Shown piece by piece: positions 16,981 to 28,488 of a DNA stretch of 64,000 nt. Under the pieces are notes generated by a model, which was not told the origin of the DNA, searched no databases, and saw only the letters and a program-made list of their open reading frames with translations. Each line of letters starts with the position of its first letter. Within the stretch, counting starts at the first letter, position 1. A program made the position numbers and the translations under genes. Source of the DNA: Palsa-744 sp963734815. GTDB lineage: Bacteria > Actinomycetota > Thermoleophilia > Solirubrobacterales > Solirubrobacteraceae. The stretch covers positions 1,178,001 to 1,242,000 of the forward strand of contig CAVTIH010000001.1 in the NCBI GenBank assembly GCA_963734815.1, in the 5' to 3' direction.

Positions 16981-18907
16981 CGATGGCACCAAACAGTCCT
17001 CGACATCTCCCTCGATGACCCACTCATAACTGGCGTGTGGGTTGATGAAGTGCCGCACTTCCTCGATGGCGTCCTGTGCTCTGCGCCCGGGCCGGAAACC
17101 GTAGGAGGACGGGCAGAAGTCCGCCTCCATGATCGGTTCCAGCACGAGCTTTGCCGCCATCTGGACAATCCTGTCACGCAGGGTTGGGATGCCTAGTTTC
17201 CTAGTCTTCCCGGCTGCGCGCTTGGGGATCTCGCGCTCGCGGACCGGCAGCGCCGTGAAGGTCCGGTCCCGCAGCGACTCTCTGAGCTCGCCGAGAAACA
17301 CCTCCACGCCTACCGATTCGATCCGTTTGCGTGTCATGCCATCGACACCGGGGGTGCGAGACCCCCGGTTGCGCTTCACCCGCTCCCACGCGACCAGCAG
17401 CGTCGCGGGGTCGCAGAGCAGGTTGAACAAGTCACCGAAGCGCTTGCTCTCATCCTGCTCCGCCCAGCGGTGCAGCTTGGTCTGCCATCCCAGTACCCGC
17501 TGCTCGGCCTCATCGACCGAGAGCGGCGCGAGCGTATTCACACTCGACCTCCCGAATAGCTTCTCATGCCGCGGTCCTGCTGTCCGCCTTCGCCATGTGG
17601 GCGGCTTTCCCGCCCTCGGACTACTACGCGGACTCCGCCACGCCCCATGCGTATCAGCGGACATCGCGCCTTGCCTACCCTCACCGGGCAGGCACGCACG
17701 GGGCGCTTCCCACGTTCACCATGATCCGTTTGACCGGGTCGGCAGCCGACTTTACCCCTGCAAACCATCCGACGGGCAATCGCAGTCTCCCGCCGGCCTC
17801 CACCCCAGCTCCGAAGAGGTACGTGGAGCGAGCCGCCAGCGTCGAGAGCGGTCTCGTTGTTGCATCCAGCCCATGTCCGCCAGGTTTCGGGCCGGTCTAC
17901 CGATGAAGGGGCTTCTACCATCGATTCGCTTTCGCTCTGCCTTTCGGTCTCGCTTGCGCGCACTCGGGTGTCTGGCAGTACCACCCGGCCGCTACGTCAT
18001 CGGGGCGCTCTCGCCCACAGCGTGCGATTCCACACCAGGACTGCCCCCAGCTTCGCCGGACCGCTGCATCAGCCCGGGGCCGGCATCACAGCCGACACGG
18101 AGAGATGTTGTCCTTCGATTGTCTTCCATCTCCTTTCTCATGGCGCCTCGTGGCGCACCGACCCACAGGTACGCCACGACGCTGGTGACGCTCGGCTACC
18201 TTGAGCAGGGGCCTTCGCGTAAGTACCGGCTTGCTTCGCGCGTCTCGGACGTCGGCCTCTCGATGCTCGACTCGATGGAGATCCGCCGAGTTGCTCGCGA
18301 GCCCCTGAAGGAGCTGAGGGCGCGGACCGGGCGCACCGCAACCCTGGCGGTGCTGTCGGGTACCGAGGTTGCCTACATCGACCGCTGGCAGGGGTCCCGC
18401 CAAGGGCAGTATGGGGTCGATATGGGCATCGGGGTGGGCATACGCCTACCCATCCACTGCACCGCTGCGGGTAAGGCGCTCCTGGCGCGCCTGCCCGCGG
18501 CGGCGCAGCAAGAGCTGGTCACGAAACTTCGCCTCACGCGGCGTACCGCCAAGACGATCGTGACCAAGACCAAGCTACGTGCCGAGCTTGAACTCCTTGT
18601 CGCGGGGGATGGCGTGGCAACCGAGGACGAAGAGTTCTCCGCCGGCAGGCGCGCTGTCGCCGCAGCCGTGACGGGCGCGGACGGTTGGCCGGTCGCAGCG
18701 GTCGAGTTGGGGGCCCCGGCGGGGGCGTATACCCGCGAGGAGTTGTTGGACCACCTTGGGCCGGGAGTGATCGCCGCGGCTGACCACATAGCTATGGCCC
18801 TGGGCGAGCCCTCGTTTGGGCCAAAGACCGATGGGTCCACTGATGGCGATTGCTGATGACTCGATCTGCGTCCGGCTTGGGTTCTAAATACTAGACAGGA
18901 GTTGCTT

Positions 18908-19018
18908 ATGGCTCTACTATCAGACCCGAAATTCCCGCACCTTGCGGCAATTTCGTCAATGAAAGCTTCAGTATCTCTTGACTTTTGGCCCGGCAGCGGA
19001 GAAGGTGTGCATCGATGA
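18908..19018 (+). CDS. Putative 36-residue leader peptide of the surface-protein gene
   Basis: ATG at 18908 sits 5-6 bp after AGGAG. The frame encodes 36 residues (MALLSDPKFPHLAAISSMKA ... GSGEGVHR) and its TGA (19016-19018) overlaps the ATG of the giant surface protein as ATGA. The good ribosome site and exact overlap suggest translational coupling. No known motif; it could also be chance, because the surface protein has its own GGAGAAGG site. Confidence 0.4.
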   Translation: MALLSDPKFPHLAAISSMKASVSLDFWPGSGEGVHR

Positions 19019-22000
19019 GGCGAAGGCGACCATCTATGGGCGGCTGGCGCGGTTTGCGCACGGGTTTGAAGGGCTCCCGTCTTGGCGCCGTGATGCTGGT
19101 GGTGTCGTTGTGTGCGCTGGTGTCGGCGGTGACGGCGGGTGGCACGCAGCCGTATGAAACGTATGAGAGCACGGTCGCGGGAGATGGTCCGGTGGCGCAG
19201 TTTCGTTTCAGCGATGCGGTGGGTTCGAGCACGATCGCTGACTCGGTGGGCTCGTATACAGCTACCAACAACGGCGTTGTCCTGGGTGGTGAAGGTCCGT
19301 TTGCAGGCAGTGGCTCGGGGTCGTTTGGGGGCGAAGCGTACGCGTCGTTGCCGTCGGACCCGCTTGGTGGTGCGAGTGCGTTTACGGTGGAGGGGTGGGT
19401 GGATTGGGCGGGTGGCAGCGCGTCGAAGCAGCCGGTGTTCGCGCTTGGATCGAGTTCTTCTAACTATATGTATTTGACGCCGGCGTCGGCTTTGACTAGC
19501 CACATGATGCTGTTCGAAATCCATACGAGCGGAGGGTCGGACGTGCAGGTGGTGGCACCGAAAATGGCGGCCAATGTGTGGCGGTACCTGGCGGTGACCG
19601 AGACCAGCGCGGGTACGTTGACGTTGTATGTGGACGGCGAACAGCTCAGGCAGCAGACGGGTGTGACCCTTTCCCCGTCCTCGTTGGGAAGCGTCCCGGA
19701 CGCGTATTTGGGCCGTTCGGTTGGCGGGGAAGTGTTGTTCGGCGGGCTGCTCAGCAACGTGGCGTTCTACACCAAGGCGCTATCGGCGAGCCAGGTCGAG
19801 GCGCACTATGACGCGGGGGAGTACCCAGTGGACACGGTGCTGCCGGCGATCTCCGGGACCGCGAAGGACGGCAACACGTTGAGCTCGACGAAAGGGACGT
19901 GGACGGGCCTTACGCCGATCACGTTGGCCTACCAGTGGACCCTCTGCAACAGCGCGGGGGAATCGTGCTCGAGTGTCCCGGGGGCCAGCGAAGCGAAATA
20001 CACGCTCGGCCATGAAGACGTCGGCGGCACGCTGCGGGTCGCGGTGGCCGGGAGCAACAGCGCCGGTTCGAGCACGGCGACCTCCCCACAGAGCACGCTC
20101 GTCGCACCGTTGGCGCCGTCGAATACGGTGCTGCCAGTGATCTCCGGTGCGGCGCAGCAGGGGCAGCTGTTGAGCGCTACCGAAGGCAGCTGGAAAGGCA
20201 CCCCCCCGCGCTGTCCTACACCTACCAGTGGGAGACCTGCAACAGCACAGGTGGCAGCTGCAAAAAAATCACTGGAGCGACCACCTCGACCTACCGGGTG
20301 CTCGGCTCCCAGATCGGGGACACGCTACGCGCGGTCGTGACCGCAGAAAACGCGGCCGCAAGCAAAAGCGCGACCAGCGAAGCGACAGCGGTGATCACGA
20401 CCGGCCCGCCGGCCAACACTGCTCTGCCAACCATCTCGGGCACCGCCGAAGACGGCCATACGCTGAGTGCGAGCACAGGCTCGTGGGCGGGCACCGAACC
20501 CTTCTCCTACACCTACCAGTGGGAGCTGTGCAACAGCAGCGGGGAAAGCTGCACGAACATCTCCGGGGCGACCGCTTCAACGTATGCGCTCGGCCCCGGC
20601 GATGTCGGAGACACGCTACGGGTGCTCGTGACGGCGAAAAACTCCGTCGGGTCGACCGGCGCGACCTCGGCGGCGAGCGGGGTCGTGGCCACGATCCCAC
20701 CGTCGAACACCGTGGCCCCCGCGATCTCCGGCACCCTGGTGGACGGGCAGACGCTCACCGCCAGCACCGGCTCTTGGGGCGGCTCGCCGCCACTCTCTTA
20801 TGCCTACCAGTGGGAGCTGTGCAACGGCAGCGGGGAAGGCTGCGCGAGCATCTCCGGTGCGACGAGCGCCACCTACACGCTTGGACACTCCGACGTCGGC
20901 GGCACGCTACGGGTCAAGGTCAACGCGAGCAACCCTGGAGGGTCGGCCTTGAGCACTTCGGCGGCGAGCGGGGTAGTGGCGGCGCTCGCCCCGTCGAATA
21001 CCGCTCTGCCTGTGATCTCGGGCACCGCACGGGACGGACAGACCTTGAGCGCGAGCACAGGCGAATGGGCGGGCACGCCGTCATTGAGCTACGCCTACCA
21101 ATGGGAATTGTGCAACAGCAGCGGGGAAAGCTGCGCGAGCATCTCCGGTGCGACGAGCGCCACCTACACGCTCGAACACGCCGACGTTGGCAGCACGCTC
21201 CGGGTGATGGTCGTGGCGAGCAACGCGGCCGGGTCGGCGCACGCGACCTCCCTCGCCAGCGGCGTGGTGGAGGCGCTCACCCCGTCGAACACAACCCCGC
21301 CAACGATCTCGGGCACTGCGCAGGAAGGACAGGCGTTGAGCGCGAGCACCGGCGAATGGGAAGGCACGCCGCCCTTCTCCTATGCCTACCAGTGGGAACG
21401 GTGTAACCCGTTTGGTGAAGCCTGCTTGGGGATTGGTGGTGCGACGAGTGCGAGCTACACGGTGGGCGCCGCAGATGTCGGGAGCACGCTGCGGGTCACG
21501 GTGACGGCGTCCAATGCAGCTGGGTCGGCGTCGGCGGCGTCGGTCGCAACGGGGGTCGTGACGAGCGCTGGTTCGGGGTTTGTGTTCGCCGGGCAGTTCG
21601 GCTCGGAAGGATTGGGCGAAGGCCAGTTCGAGCATCCGGGGGATGTGGCGGTGGCGGCAGATGGGGATCTGTGGGTGCTCGACACAGGCAACGATCGTGT
21701 GGAGGAGTTCACCCCCGGCGGGAAATATGTCGGTGGGTTCGGCTCAGCGGGGTCGGGCGATGGGCATCTGGACGCGCCGTCCGCGATCTCGGTCGCGCCT
21801 GGTGGCGAGGTGTGGGTGGCCGATACGGGTAACAATCGCATCGAGGAGTTCAGCGAAAGTGGCGAATTCTTGCGCAGCATTGGCTCCAAAGGCACCCGTT
21901 CTGGGAGGTTCGAGTCCCCGGAAGGCATCGCCGTTGACGCCGATGGGAGGGTGTGGGTGGCGGACACCGGAAACAATCGTATTCAGGAGTTCAGTGAAGA

Positions 22001-25000
22001 AGGCGGGTTCTTGGAAGTGGTCGGCTCAAGGGGTTCGGAACCCGGGCGGTTCGATAAGCCGTCTGGGGTCGCGATCGGTGCCAATGGGGACGTGTGGGTT
22101 GCTGACAGGCTCAACGACAGGGTCCAGGAGTTCAGCGAAGCTGGTGCGTATGTCGGGGAGTTCGGGGTGGGTGGCGTTGAAGCGGGGGAGATGTTCGAAC
22201 CGGATGGTGTTGCGGTCGCGGATGGGTATGTGTGGGTCGGGGAACTTGGCCGCGATCGGGTGCAGGTCTTCAGCGAAGGTGGCGTGTATGCGGTTGGGTT
22301 CGGCGTTGAAGGGTCCGAAGGCGAAGGTTTGAATTTGAGCGCGCCGATGGGCGTGGCGATCGACGCGAGTGGTGATGTGTGGGTTGCGGACCCGGGGAAT
22401 GATCGTGTTGTGGAGTGGAAGCCGCCGCGGGTGCCGTTGAATGTTGCGTTGCCGGAAGTGAACACGGTGCTGCCGGAAGCCTTGGGGTTCGCGCAGGAAG
22501 GCCAGGCCTTGAGCGCGACCGCGGGGGGATGGCTGGGGGTGCCACCGATCTCTTATGGCTACCAGTGGGAGCGGTGTGGTGTGCTTGGCGGGGAATGCGT
22601 GGCGATCTCGGGTGCGACCGGGTCGACGTATACGCCGGTCGCAGCGGATGTTGGGCATACGCTGGTTGTGCAGGTCACGGCGACGGGCGCAGACGGAGGC
22701 GAGTCGGGCTCTACGACCTCGATGGCGACCGGTGAAGTTCTGCCTGCGGTGCCGGTGAACACGGTTGCGCCTTCTCTGTCGAGCTCGACGCCGGCAGAAG
22801 GGGTGCTCGAGTCGGCGTCCACCGGGTCGTGGGCGACGCCGCCGACCGGGTACGGCTACCAGTGGGAACGCTGCGAAGAAGGCGGCGTGGAATGCGTTGC
22901 GATCGAAGGCGCGACGGAAGCAACGTATGTGCCGGGCCCGGTGGATGTCGGCCATGCGCTGCGTGTGGCGGTGACGGCATCCAGCCCGGGCGGCGCCGCT
23001 ACGGCGGACTCGACGGCGAGTGCCGCGGTGAGCACTGTTGTGAGCGCACCGGTGGATTTCTCCTACCCGGAAATCGTGGGGAGCGCGCGGCAGGGGCAGA
23101 CGTTGAGCGTGCGGCCCGGGACATGGACGGGGCCGCCCCCGCTGTCCTACGGTTACCAGTGGGAGCGCTGCGATGCGGCGGGTGAAGCGTGCACCGCGCT
23201 GTCGGGTGCGACCGGGTCTTCCTACACGCCCACTTCGGGTGATGTGGCTGGCACACTGCGGGTGCTCGTGAGCGCGAGCGACACAGCTGGTCGGGCGTCG
23301 CAGATCTCGCCGCCGAGTGCCCTTGTCGAAGCCTCCGTGGGAAATGATTGCACGGACACGTGGGTCGGGCCCTCGGAAGGGTCGTGGGAAGAAGGCTCGA
23401 ACTGGTCGAGCGGCAGTCCGCCGGGTGCGGCCGCTATCGCGTGCGTCGGCCCGGGCATAAATGTCGAGTTCGATGAGGAAGCGGCACAGGTGGGTGTGCT
23501 ACACGACGAAGGGGAGCTCGACATGTTGAGTGGCACACTCGAACTCATAGGCGGTGCTGAAGCGTCGAGTGTTGGCACGCTGCGTCTCGCTCAGGATGCC
23601 CCCACGCTGACAGGCGCCGGAAGCATCTATGTGACGGGCCGCCTTGAATGGCGGTATGGAACGATGAGGGGGGGTGGACGCACGGTGATTGCGCCGGGCG
23701 CGAGCGGCGTTATTGAAGAAGGGTTCACCCCGCCGCGACTCATACGGCGCGAACTGGTCAACGAAGGCACGCTCGCACTGCCGGCGGGGCTGCTGGAAAT
23801 GTCCGACGGTGCCCTGCTGGAAAACAAGGGTACGCTCGAAGTCAACTCGCAAGCGTGTGCCGGGGCCTGCACTGAAGGCATCTCCGGCGAAATCTTCGAT
23901 CGCGAAACGTTGAGCCCGCCGGCGATGGTGCTGAATGCGGGGGTGCTGGAGAAGACGCAGGGGACCGGGACGACCACAGTCGCGGTGCCGTTCACCAACG
24001 ACGGCACGGTCAGGGCATTGAGTGGAACGCTGCGGTTCAGCGAAGGTGGTATCTCGCAGCAGGCGACGACCGGCATGTGGGGTCTGGAAGGCGGTGCCAT
24101 CGCGCTTGCGGGCGGCGTCTTCTCGGTCGGTGAAAGCGTCAGTTTGGAAGGGGTTGACGTCGATGGGACCGCGAGCGTGGAACGGGTGCCGGCCCCGGCG
24201 TTGACGGTGCCACCGTCGGTCTCGGGCACCGCACAAGCCGGGCAGACGCTGAGCGCGCAGCCGGGGAGCTGGTCGGGCGCCCAGCCGATCAGCTACGGCT
24301 ACCAGTGGCAGCGCTGCAACACCGGCGGGGAGGAATGCGAGCTGATTGCGGGCGCGCAGAGCGAAACGTATACGCTCGCCGCGAGCGACATCGGAGCGAG
24401 TGTCCGTGTCGTAGTCACCGCGAGCGACTCCTTTGGGCGGGCGCTGGCGCCATCGAGTCCGACGGTGGTGGAACCCCCACCCGCCCCATCGAACATCGGG
24501 CCGCCAGCCGTGAGCGGTCTCGCGCAGGACGCGCAGACACTCACCGCGAGCACCGGCGAATGGAGCACAATTGCGCCGGTCTCTTACGCGTACCAGTGGG
24601 AGAGCTGCAACGAACATGGCGCTGAATGCGCTCCCGTCGAAGCGGCCACTGGCAGCGAATATCAGCTCACCAACGGCGACATCGGCACTACGCTGCGTGT
24701 CGAGGTCACCGCGACCGACCCCGGCGGGTCCACATACGCAACCTCCGCGACGACCGCGACTGTGCGGGCCGAGCCACCCAGCGAGCTGCAACCCCCCGCG
24801 ATTGTCGGGGTGCCCGATGAGCACCAGGTGCTGAAAGCCGACCCCGGCGCGTGGGCGGGCACCGAAACGCAGTACGGCTACCAGTGGGAAACCTGCAACG
24901 AACACAGCAGCGAATGCGCCCTGGTGCCAGGCGCAACCAGCAGCGAATACGATCTCGCGGAAGGCGATGTGGGAACAACATTGCGTATCCGTGTCGGCGT

Positions 25001-28000
25001 GCACGGTGCTGCCGACTCCCTCAGCGCGCTCTCGCCAACGACACCCGTGATCGCCACCGCCGGCTCGTTGGCAAGCGAACCGTCGACGACAATCAGCGGC
25101 GCTCCGCAGGCAGGGCAGGTACTCACTGCCGGCACCGGCACGTTGTCGGGTGGCATTGGCGCGATCGGCTATACCTCCCAATGGCAGAGTTGCAACCAGA
25201 CCGGGACAGGCTGCCATGACATCGAAGACGCCACGCTCCCCGCGTACATCCCCGCGTCCACGGATGTCGGGCACCGGCTGCGCGTGACGATCACCGCCGG
25301 CGACGAACTGGGCGACCACACAACCATGACCTCCCAAGCGACCCAGCCCATTGCTGGTGCGCTGGCGCCGGTGAGCGAGCTGGCACCCTCGATCACCGGG
25401 CCCGCGCTCGTCGGCCAGACCCTCACAGCCCGCCAGGGCTCGTTCTCAGGCGAAGGCGCTCCCACCTACACCTATCAGTGGCAGCGCTGCCCCACAGAAA
25501 CGGAATGCGAGCCGATCGAAGGCGCTACCGACAGCGAATACACCCCCACCGAAGCGGACGTCGGGGACGCCATACTTCTGAGCGTGAGCGCGCAGGACGA
25601 AGACGGAAGTACCATGGCAGTATCCCCACCAACCCCCGCGGTTGCCCCCGAACCACTGCAGCAACTCGCCCCGCCCTCGATCGCCGGGACGGTGCAGGTG
25701 GAAGGCACGCTGAGCGCCGACCCCGGAATCTGGAGCGCCACGGGCCGAGTGAGCTACGCCTACCAGTGGCAGCGCTGCAACCTCGCTGGCGCCGAATGCA
25801 CCGCCATCGAAGGCGCAAGCGAACCCACCTACACCGTCCAGAGCGCCGACCTCGGCTCAACGCTACGCATCCAGATCACCGCCACCAGCCCGCAGGGCAG
25901 CAAAACCGCGCTCTCCCCCGCCACAAGCGCCCCGCCAACCGGAGAAGTGAGCAGCGAAGAAGCCCAGGAAATCCTCACCCGCACCGACCCCGCCGTGCTC
26001 GCACCCTCGAGCACCGCCACCCTCGAAGAACAGAGCCTCACGCCCGCGCTCGCCGAAGCCGAAGAAGAACTCGCCGCGCAAAGCACCCTCACCAACTCCA
26101 CGATCTCGAAGGAAACCACCGGGGAATTCGCCGTGAACACCCCCGCCGGCGAAATCAGCTTCGCACCCCTGGAAACCTCACCGCACGCGACGACGCTGCC
26201 GACGGTCGTCAACGGCGCCGCGGCACTGTTCGCGAACGTGTGGCCCGCTACCGACGCGATCGTACGCCCACAACCGCTCGGCGTGAGCACCCTGCTGCAG
26301 ATCCGTTCCCCCGAAGCGACACACTCCTTTTCCTGGCAGGCACGCCTCGGCTCAGGCCAGGAACTCCACCAGCTCCCCAACGGCGCCGTCGCGATCATCG
26401 AAGCTCCTGAAGACAAGCCGGCTCCCAGCCCCCTGCAGCCCACCAAACCTGTGCCGCTGCGCGACACCACCGGCGGACAGCCGGAAACAAGCGAAGAAAA
26501 AGCCGAAGCCCAACAGGCCGAACCGGAATCGGTAAGCGAAGAAGAAGCACCGCTCCCCGAACTCCCCAACGCCCCCCAAACACATGCCCCGGGCGGCGAA
26601 CCCGCTCCCGGCCTACCCCAGCCGCAGAACACCCAGGCCGCCTACGAAACCGCCAAAAGCGCGATGAGCTACGCCGAAACGCAAACCACCGGCAACGCCC
26701 TCGCCGTGATCGCACCCCCCACCGCAGCCGACACCAACGGCAACACCACACCCGCAACGCTCACCGTCAAAGGCAACACCATCACCCTCACCGTCAAACC
26801 CGCAGAGAACGCAACCTACCCGCTGCTCACAGACACGACGATCGCCGCACCCACCAACAAACAGAGCACCGAACGAGACCCAGTTCGCTACGGAATCGCC
26901 GACCCTACACCCCAAGAACCCGGACACATCGACGAACACTTCGAAGAAAACGGCACCCCGATCCCCGGCGTCGACCCCGATCTCTTCAACGGGCCTGCAC
27001 ACACCCCACGCCACATCCGCACCGCCCGCCTGATCATCCCTTACGACGTCCTCCTCAAACTACGCGGCGAAACACCGCAGGAAACTGAACACCTCGAAGG
27101 CTACCGCGCCAGCGAAAAGCACCGCTTGGAAGCATGGCTTGAAAAGCTCAAGGACGCACAAGCAACAACCCATGAAGAAATCGAACCATACATCACCATC
27201 GGGCAGGACTACGTAGCCGATCCGTGCAAGCACAGTTCCAAAGCCACACCTGAAGAGAAAAAATGCCCTCAGCCGACAGCCCGTAACTACGCAGACGGCG
27301 TGACGTGGCTCATCGACGAGATCATCACATGGCATAGAGCCAACGGCTGGCCGCTCGTCAAACTATGGGGCGCGTGGAACGAGCCAGACTTCGCTGAAGA
27401 CCCACTCCACGAAGACGCTGCGCGGGCGGCCCAGTTCTGGGAGATCGCCAACTCGGATCTGGGCGGAATCACCCATTATCTTCCGTGCCCAGGCTGTGAA
27501 ATAGTTGCTGGCGAATTCTCGGCGTACCATACTGGCTACACCTCGTGCTATCGAAACGTGATCCTACACGACTACTGCAGGAAAACAAGCCACACCTACT
27601 ATTACAAGCGCTACTGGTCCGGGCAACCCCGCGATCCAGTCGACTGGGGCTTCCACGACTACGGAGACCTTCTCAACCAGAGTAAAAGCACCGCGAACGA
27701 TTTCGCACAGTTCGCTAGTAAACGCCTCCACAAGCCGAGACTCTTTATGAGCGAGGCGGGCGTCGAGTTGCAGGATGGCGAAGCCGAAACAGAACTTGGT
27801 GAACTCAAAACTAAAACCGAAGGGGAAAAGAACGAAAAGCGGGAACTTCAGCAGAAGGCCGCCGAAACATATCTGCACCTATCGGAAGGCCTGCCTTACT
27901 CGATCGATCGTATGTACTACTATCAGTACACTGCGCCGACTTTGAAGGAGCAAGAAGACAATGTCTTTGACAGCGCACTGCTGGAAGTCGAAGGCAAATC

Positions 28001-28406
28001 CCGTCGGGAACGCCCTGCCTACTGCGTTCTCGCCTACGAAAAACACGTCTGTCCACCCACATCCAAAGTGGAACCCGAGAAATACCACGACGGCGCCGAA
28101 GAATGCAATGAACCGCCGAAATCGGTACAGCTACGCGGAACAGTTAATGTAGAGGGCGCCAAGACTGGCTCGTACTACTTCGAATATGGCGTGTCACCAA
28201 GCTATGGCCAGTCAACCGGTGCCCAGACTCTACACGAGGAGGCAGGCAGCTGGGTGGGCAACGAAGTGCGTGCCACCGTTTCCACAACAACAGGAGGAGG
28301 AGGCTGCCCAGCTCCAATATACTTCCGGATAGTTGCCACTAACTCGCAGGCGAGCACAAAAAGCGTTGGCCAAATAGTAGAATTCGATACTCTAAGGGGG
28401 AATTGA
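19015..28406 (+). CDS. Giant multi-domain secreted surface protein, one frameshift
   Basis: About 3130 residues if a one-base shift at a run of seven C (20201-20207) is corrected; as written the first frame stops at 20340 and the second runs to 28406. Order of parts: signal peptide (VMLVVSLCALVSAVTAG); LamG-like domain (~19160-19820); six Cys-paired YQW repeats of ~90 residues; six NHL propeller blades (21570-22430, e.g. VWVADTGNNRIEEFS); three more YQW repeats; a beta-rich block with NWSSG and LEL segments (23340-24190); six more YQW repeats, giving 15 in all; an acidic Pro-rich linker; and a C-terminal TIM-barrel hydrolase-like region. That region has LWGAWNEPDF (27370, acid/base Glu type) and LFMSEAGVEL (27750, possible nucleophile), and a fibronectin-like end follows. 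Likely cell-surface adhesin or polysaccharide hydrolase. Confidence 0.8.
20201..20207 (+). other. Seven-C run at frameshift in surface-protein gene
   Basis: Upstream the frame reads GSWKGTPP; downstream the continuing repeat LSYTYQWETCN is in the next frame. Eight C instead of seven would restore T-P-P-A-L-S. Either a sequencing error or a slippage-prone phase-variation tract. Confidence 0.7.
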
Positions 28407-28488
28407 TCGTGGGGGCAAGCATATTGGGCGACTCATATAAACGTCCACCCACGCGTAACTTCTGTGCTTCCAGATGGTTCGATAGGCT

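Larger units (their letters stand above)
14193..16992 (+). mobile_element. Serine-recombinase mobile element, 2.8 kb
   Basis: Inserted in the intron RT gene. Boundaries follow from the RT frame: on the minus strand the left copy reads GTGTT|TTCC and the right copy TGTTT|GGTG. A single TT dinucleotide shared by both ends restores the RT frame, as expected for the 2-bp staggered exchange of serine recombinases. The element carries three overlapping plus-strand genes (DUF5372-like protein, 53-residue protein, recombinase) and almost no other DNA. No terminal inverted repeats were seen, which also fits this class. Confidence 0.82.
13272..17541 (-). pseudogene. Group II intron reverse transcriptase/maturase, split by recombinase element
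   Basis: Two parts, 17541-16993 (GTG start behind GGGAGGT, 183 codons) and 14192-13272 (306 codons plus stop), join in frame to 489 residues. The first part has RTPGVDGMT, the RxIPKR.GKTRKLGIPTLRDRIVQ region and YGFRPGRRAQDAI. It breaks in GDVEDC, the RT motif 3 region. The second part resumes with FGSIHHGLLLAEL, GTPQGAILSPLLANV and the catalytic YADD (MVRYADDFVILVHG). It continues through the thumb/maturase domain X (GWTNYHRHNAA) and a C-terminal tail. No intact copy of the protein can be made here, so the intron is immobile unless helped in trans. Confidence 0.88.
13138..18158 (-). mobile_element. Group II intron, itself interrupted, antisense in the IclR gene
   Basis: On the minus strand the intron begins GTGCGCC (18158 downward), the typical bacterial 5' end, and ends CCAAC (13138), matching the AY rule. 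Both ends restore the host frame when removed. A 34-nt domain V is at 13234-13201, followed by a domain VI hairpin between ~13200 and 13140. The reverse transcriptase lies on the same strand. Total length is 5021 bp, of which 2800 bp is an inserted recombinase element, leaving 2221 bp, a normal size for a group II intron with RT. The ~600 bp between the 5' end and the RT start is noncoding and should hold domains I-III. Confidence 0.9.
12993..18856 (+). pseudogene. IclR-family regulator gene split by group II intron
   Basis: Exon-like parts are 12993-13137 and 18159-18856. Joined, they give 843 nt without internal stop, a 280-residue IclR protein. The HTH reads across the junction as DELDLGRSTTHRYATTL, with the codon ACG made of one base from the left and two from the right. 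The remaining HTH wing (LGYLEQGPSRKYRLA) and the complete effector domain follow, including the ATLAVLSGTEVAYIDRW and PIHCTAAGKALLA segments. Because the intron is antisense to the gene it cannot be spliced from the mRNA, so the gene should be inactive. The start overlaps the stop of the preceding HTH gene. Confidence 0.88.

Noticed and set aside
14251..17664. An uninterrupted 1137-codon minus-strand frame crossing the whole recombinase element
   Set aside because: Only its first ~190 residues and none of the middle match a family. The middle is antisense to the recombinase with the usual GC-rich codon shadow, and the RT parts at either end belong to a split gene.
20228..21406. A 392-codon plus-strand frame inside the surface protein repeats
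   Set aside because: It is the repeat region read in a wrong frame (Arg/His-rich, no family), whereas the overlapping frame gives canonical YQWELCN repeats.
23499..25337. Long antisense frame opposite the giant surface protein (612 codons)
   Set aside because: Composition and repeat periodicity mirror the plus-strand YQW repeats; no independent domain, start context or ribosome site.
19840..26000. CRISPR-like array suggested by the regular ~270-bp repeats
   Set aside because: Repeats are coding, diverged and contain no unique spacers; they are YQW protein repeats.
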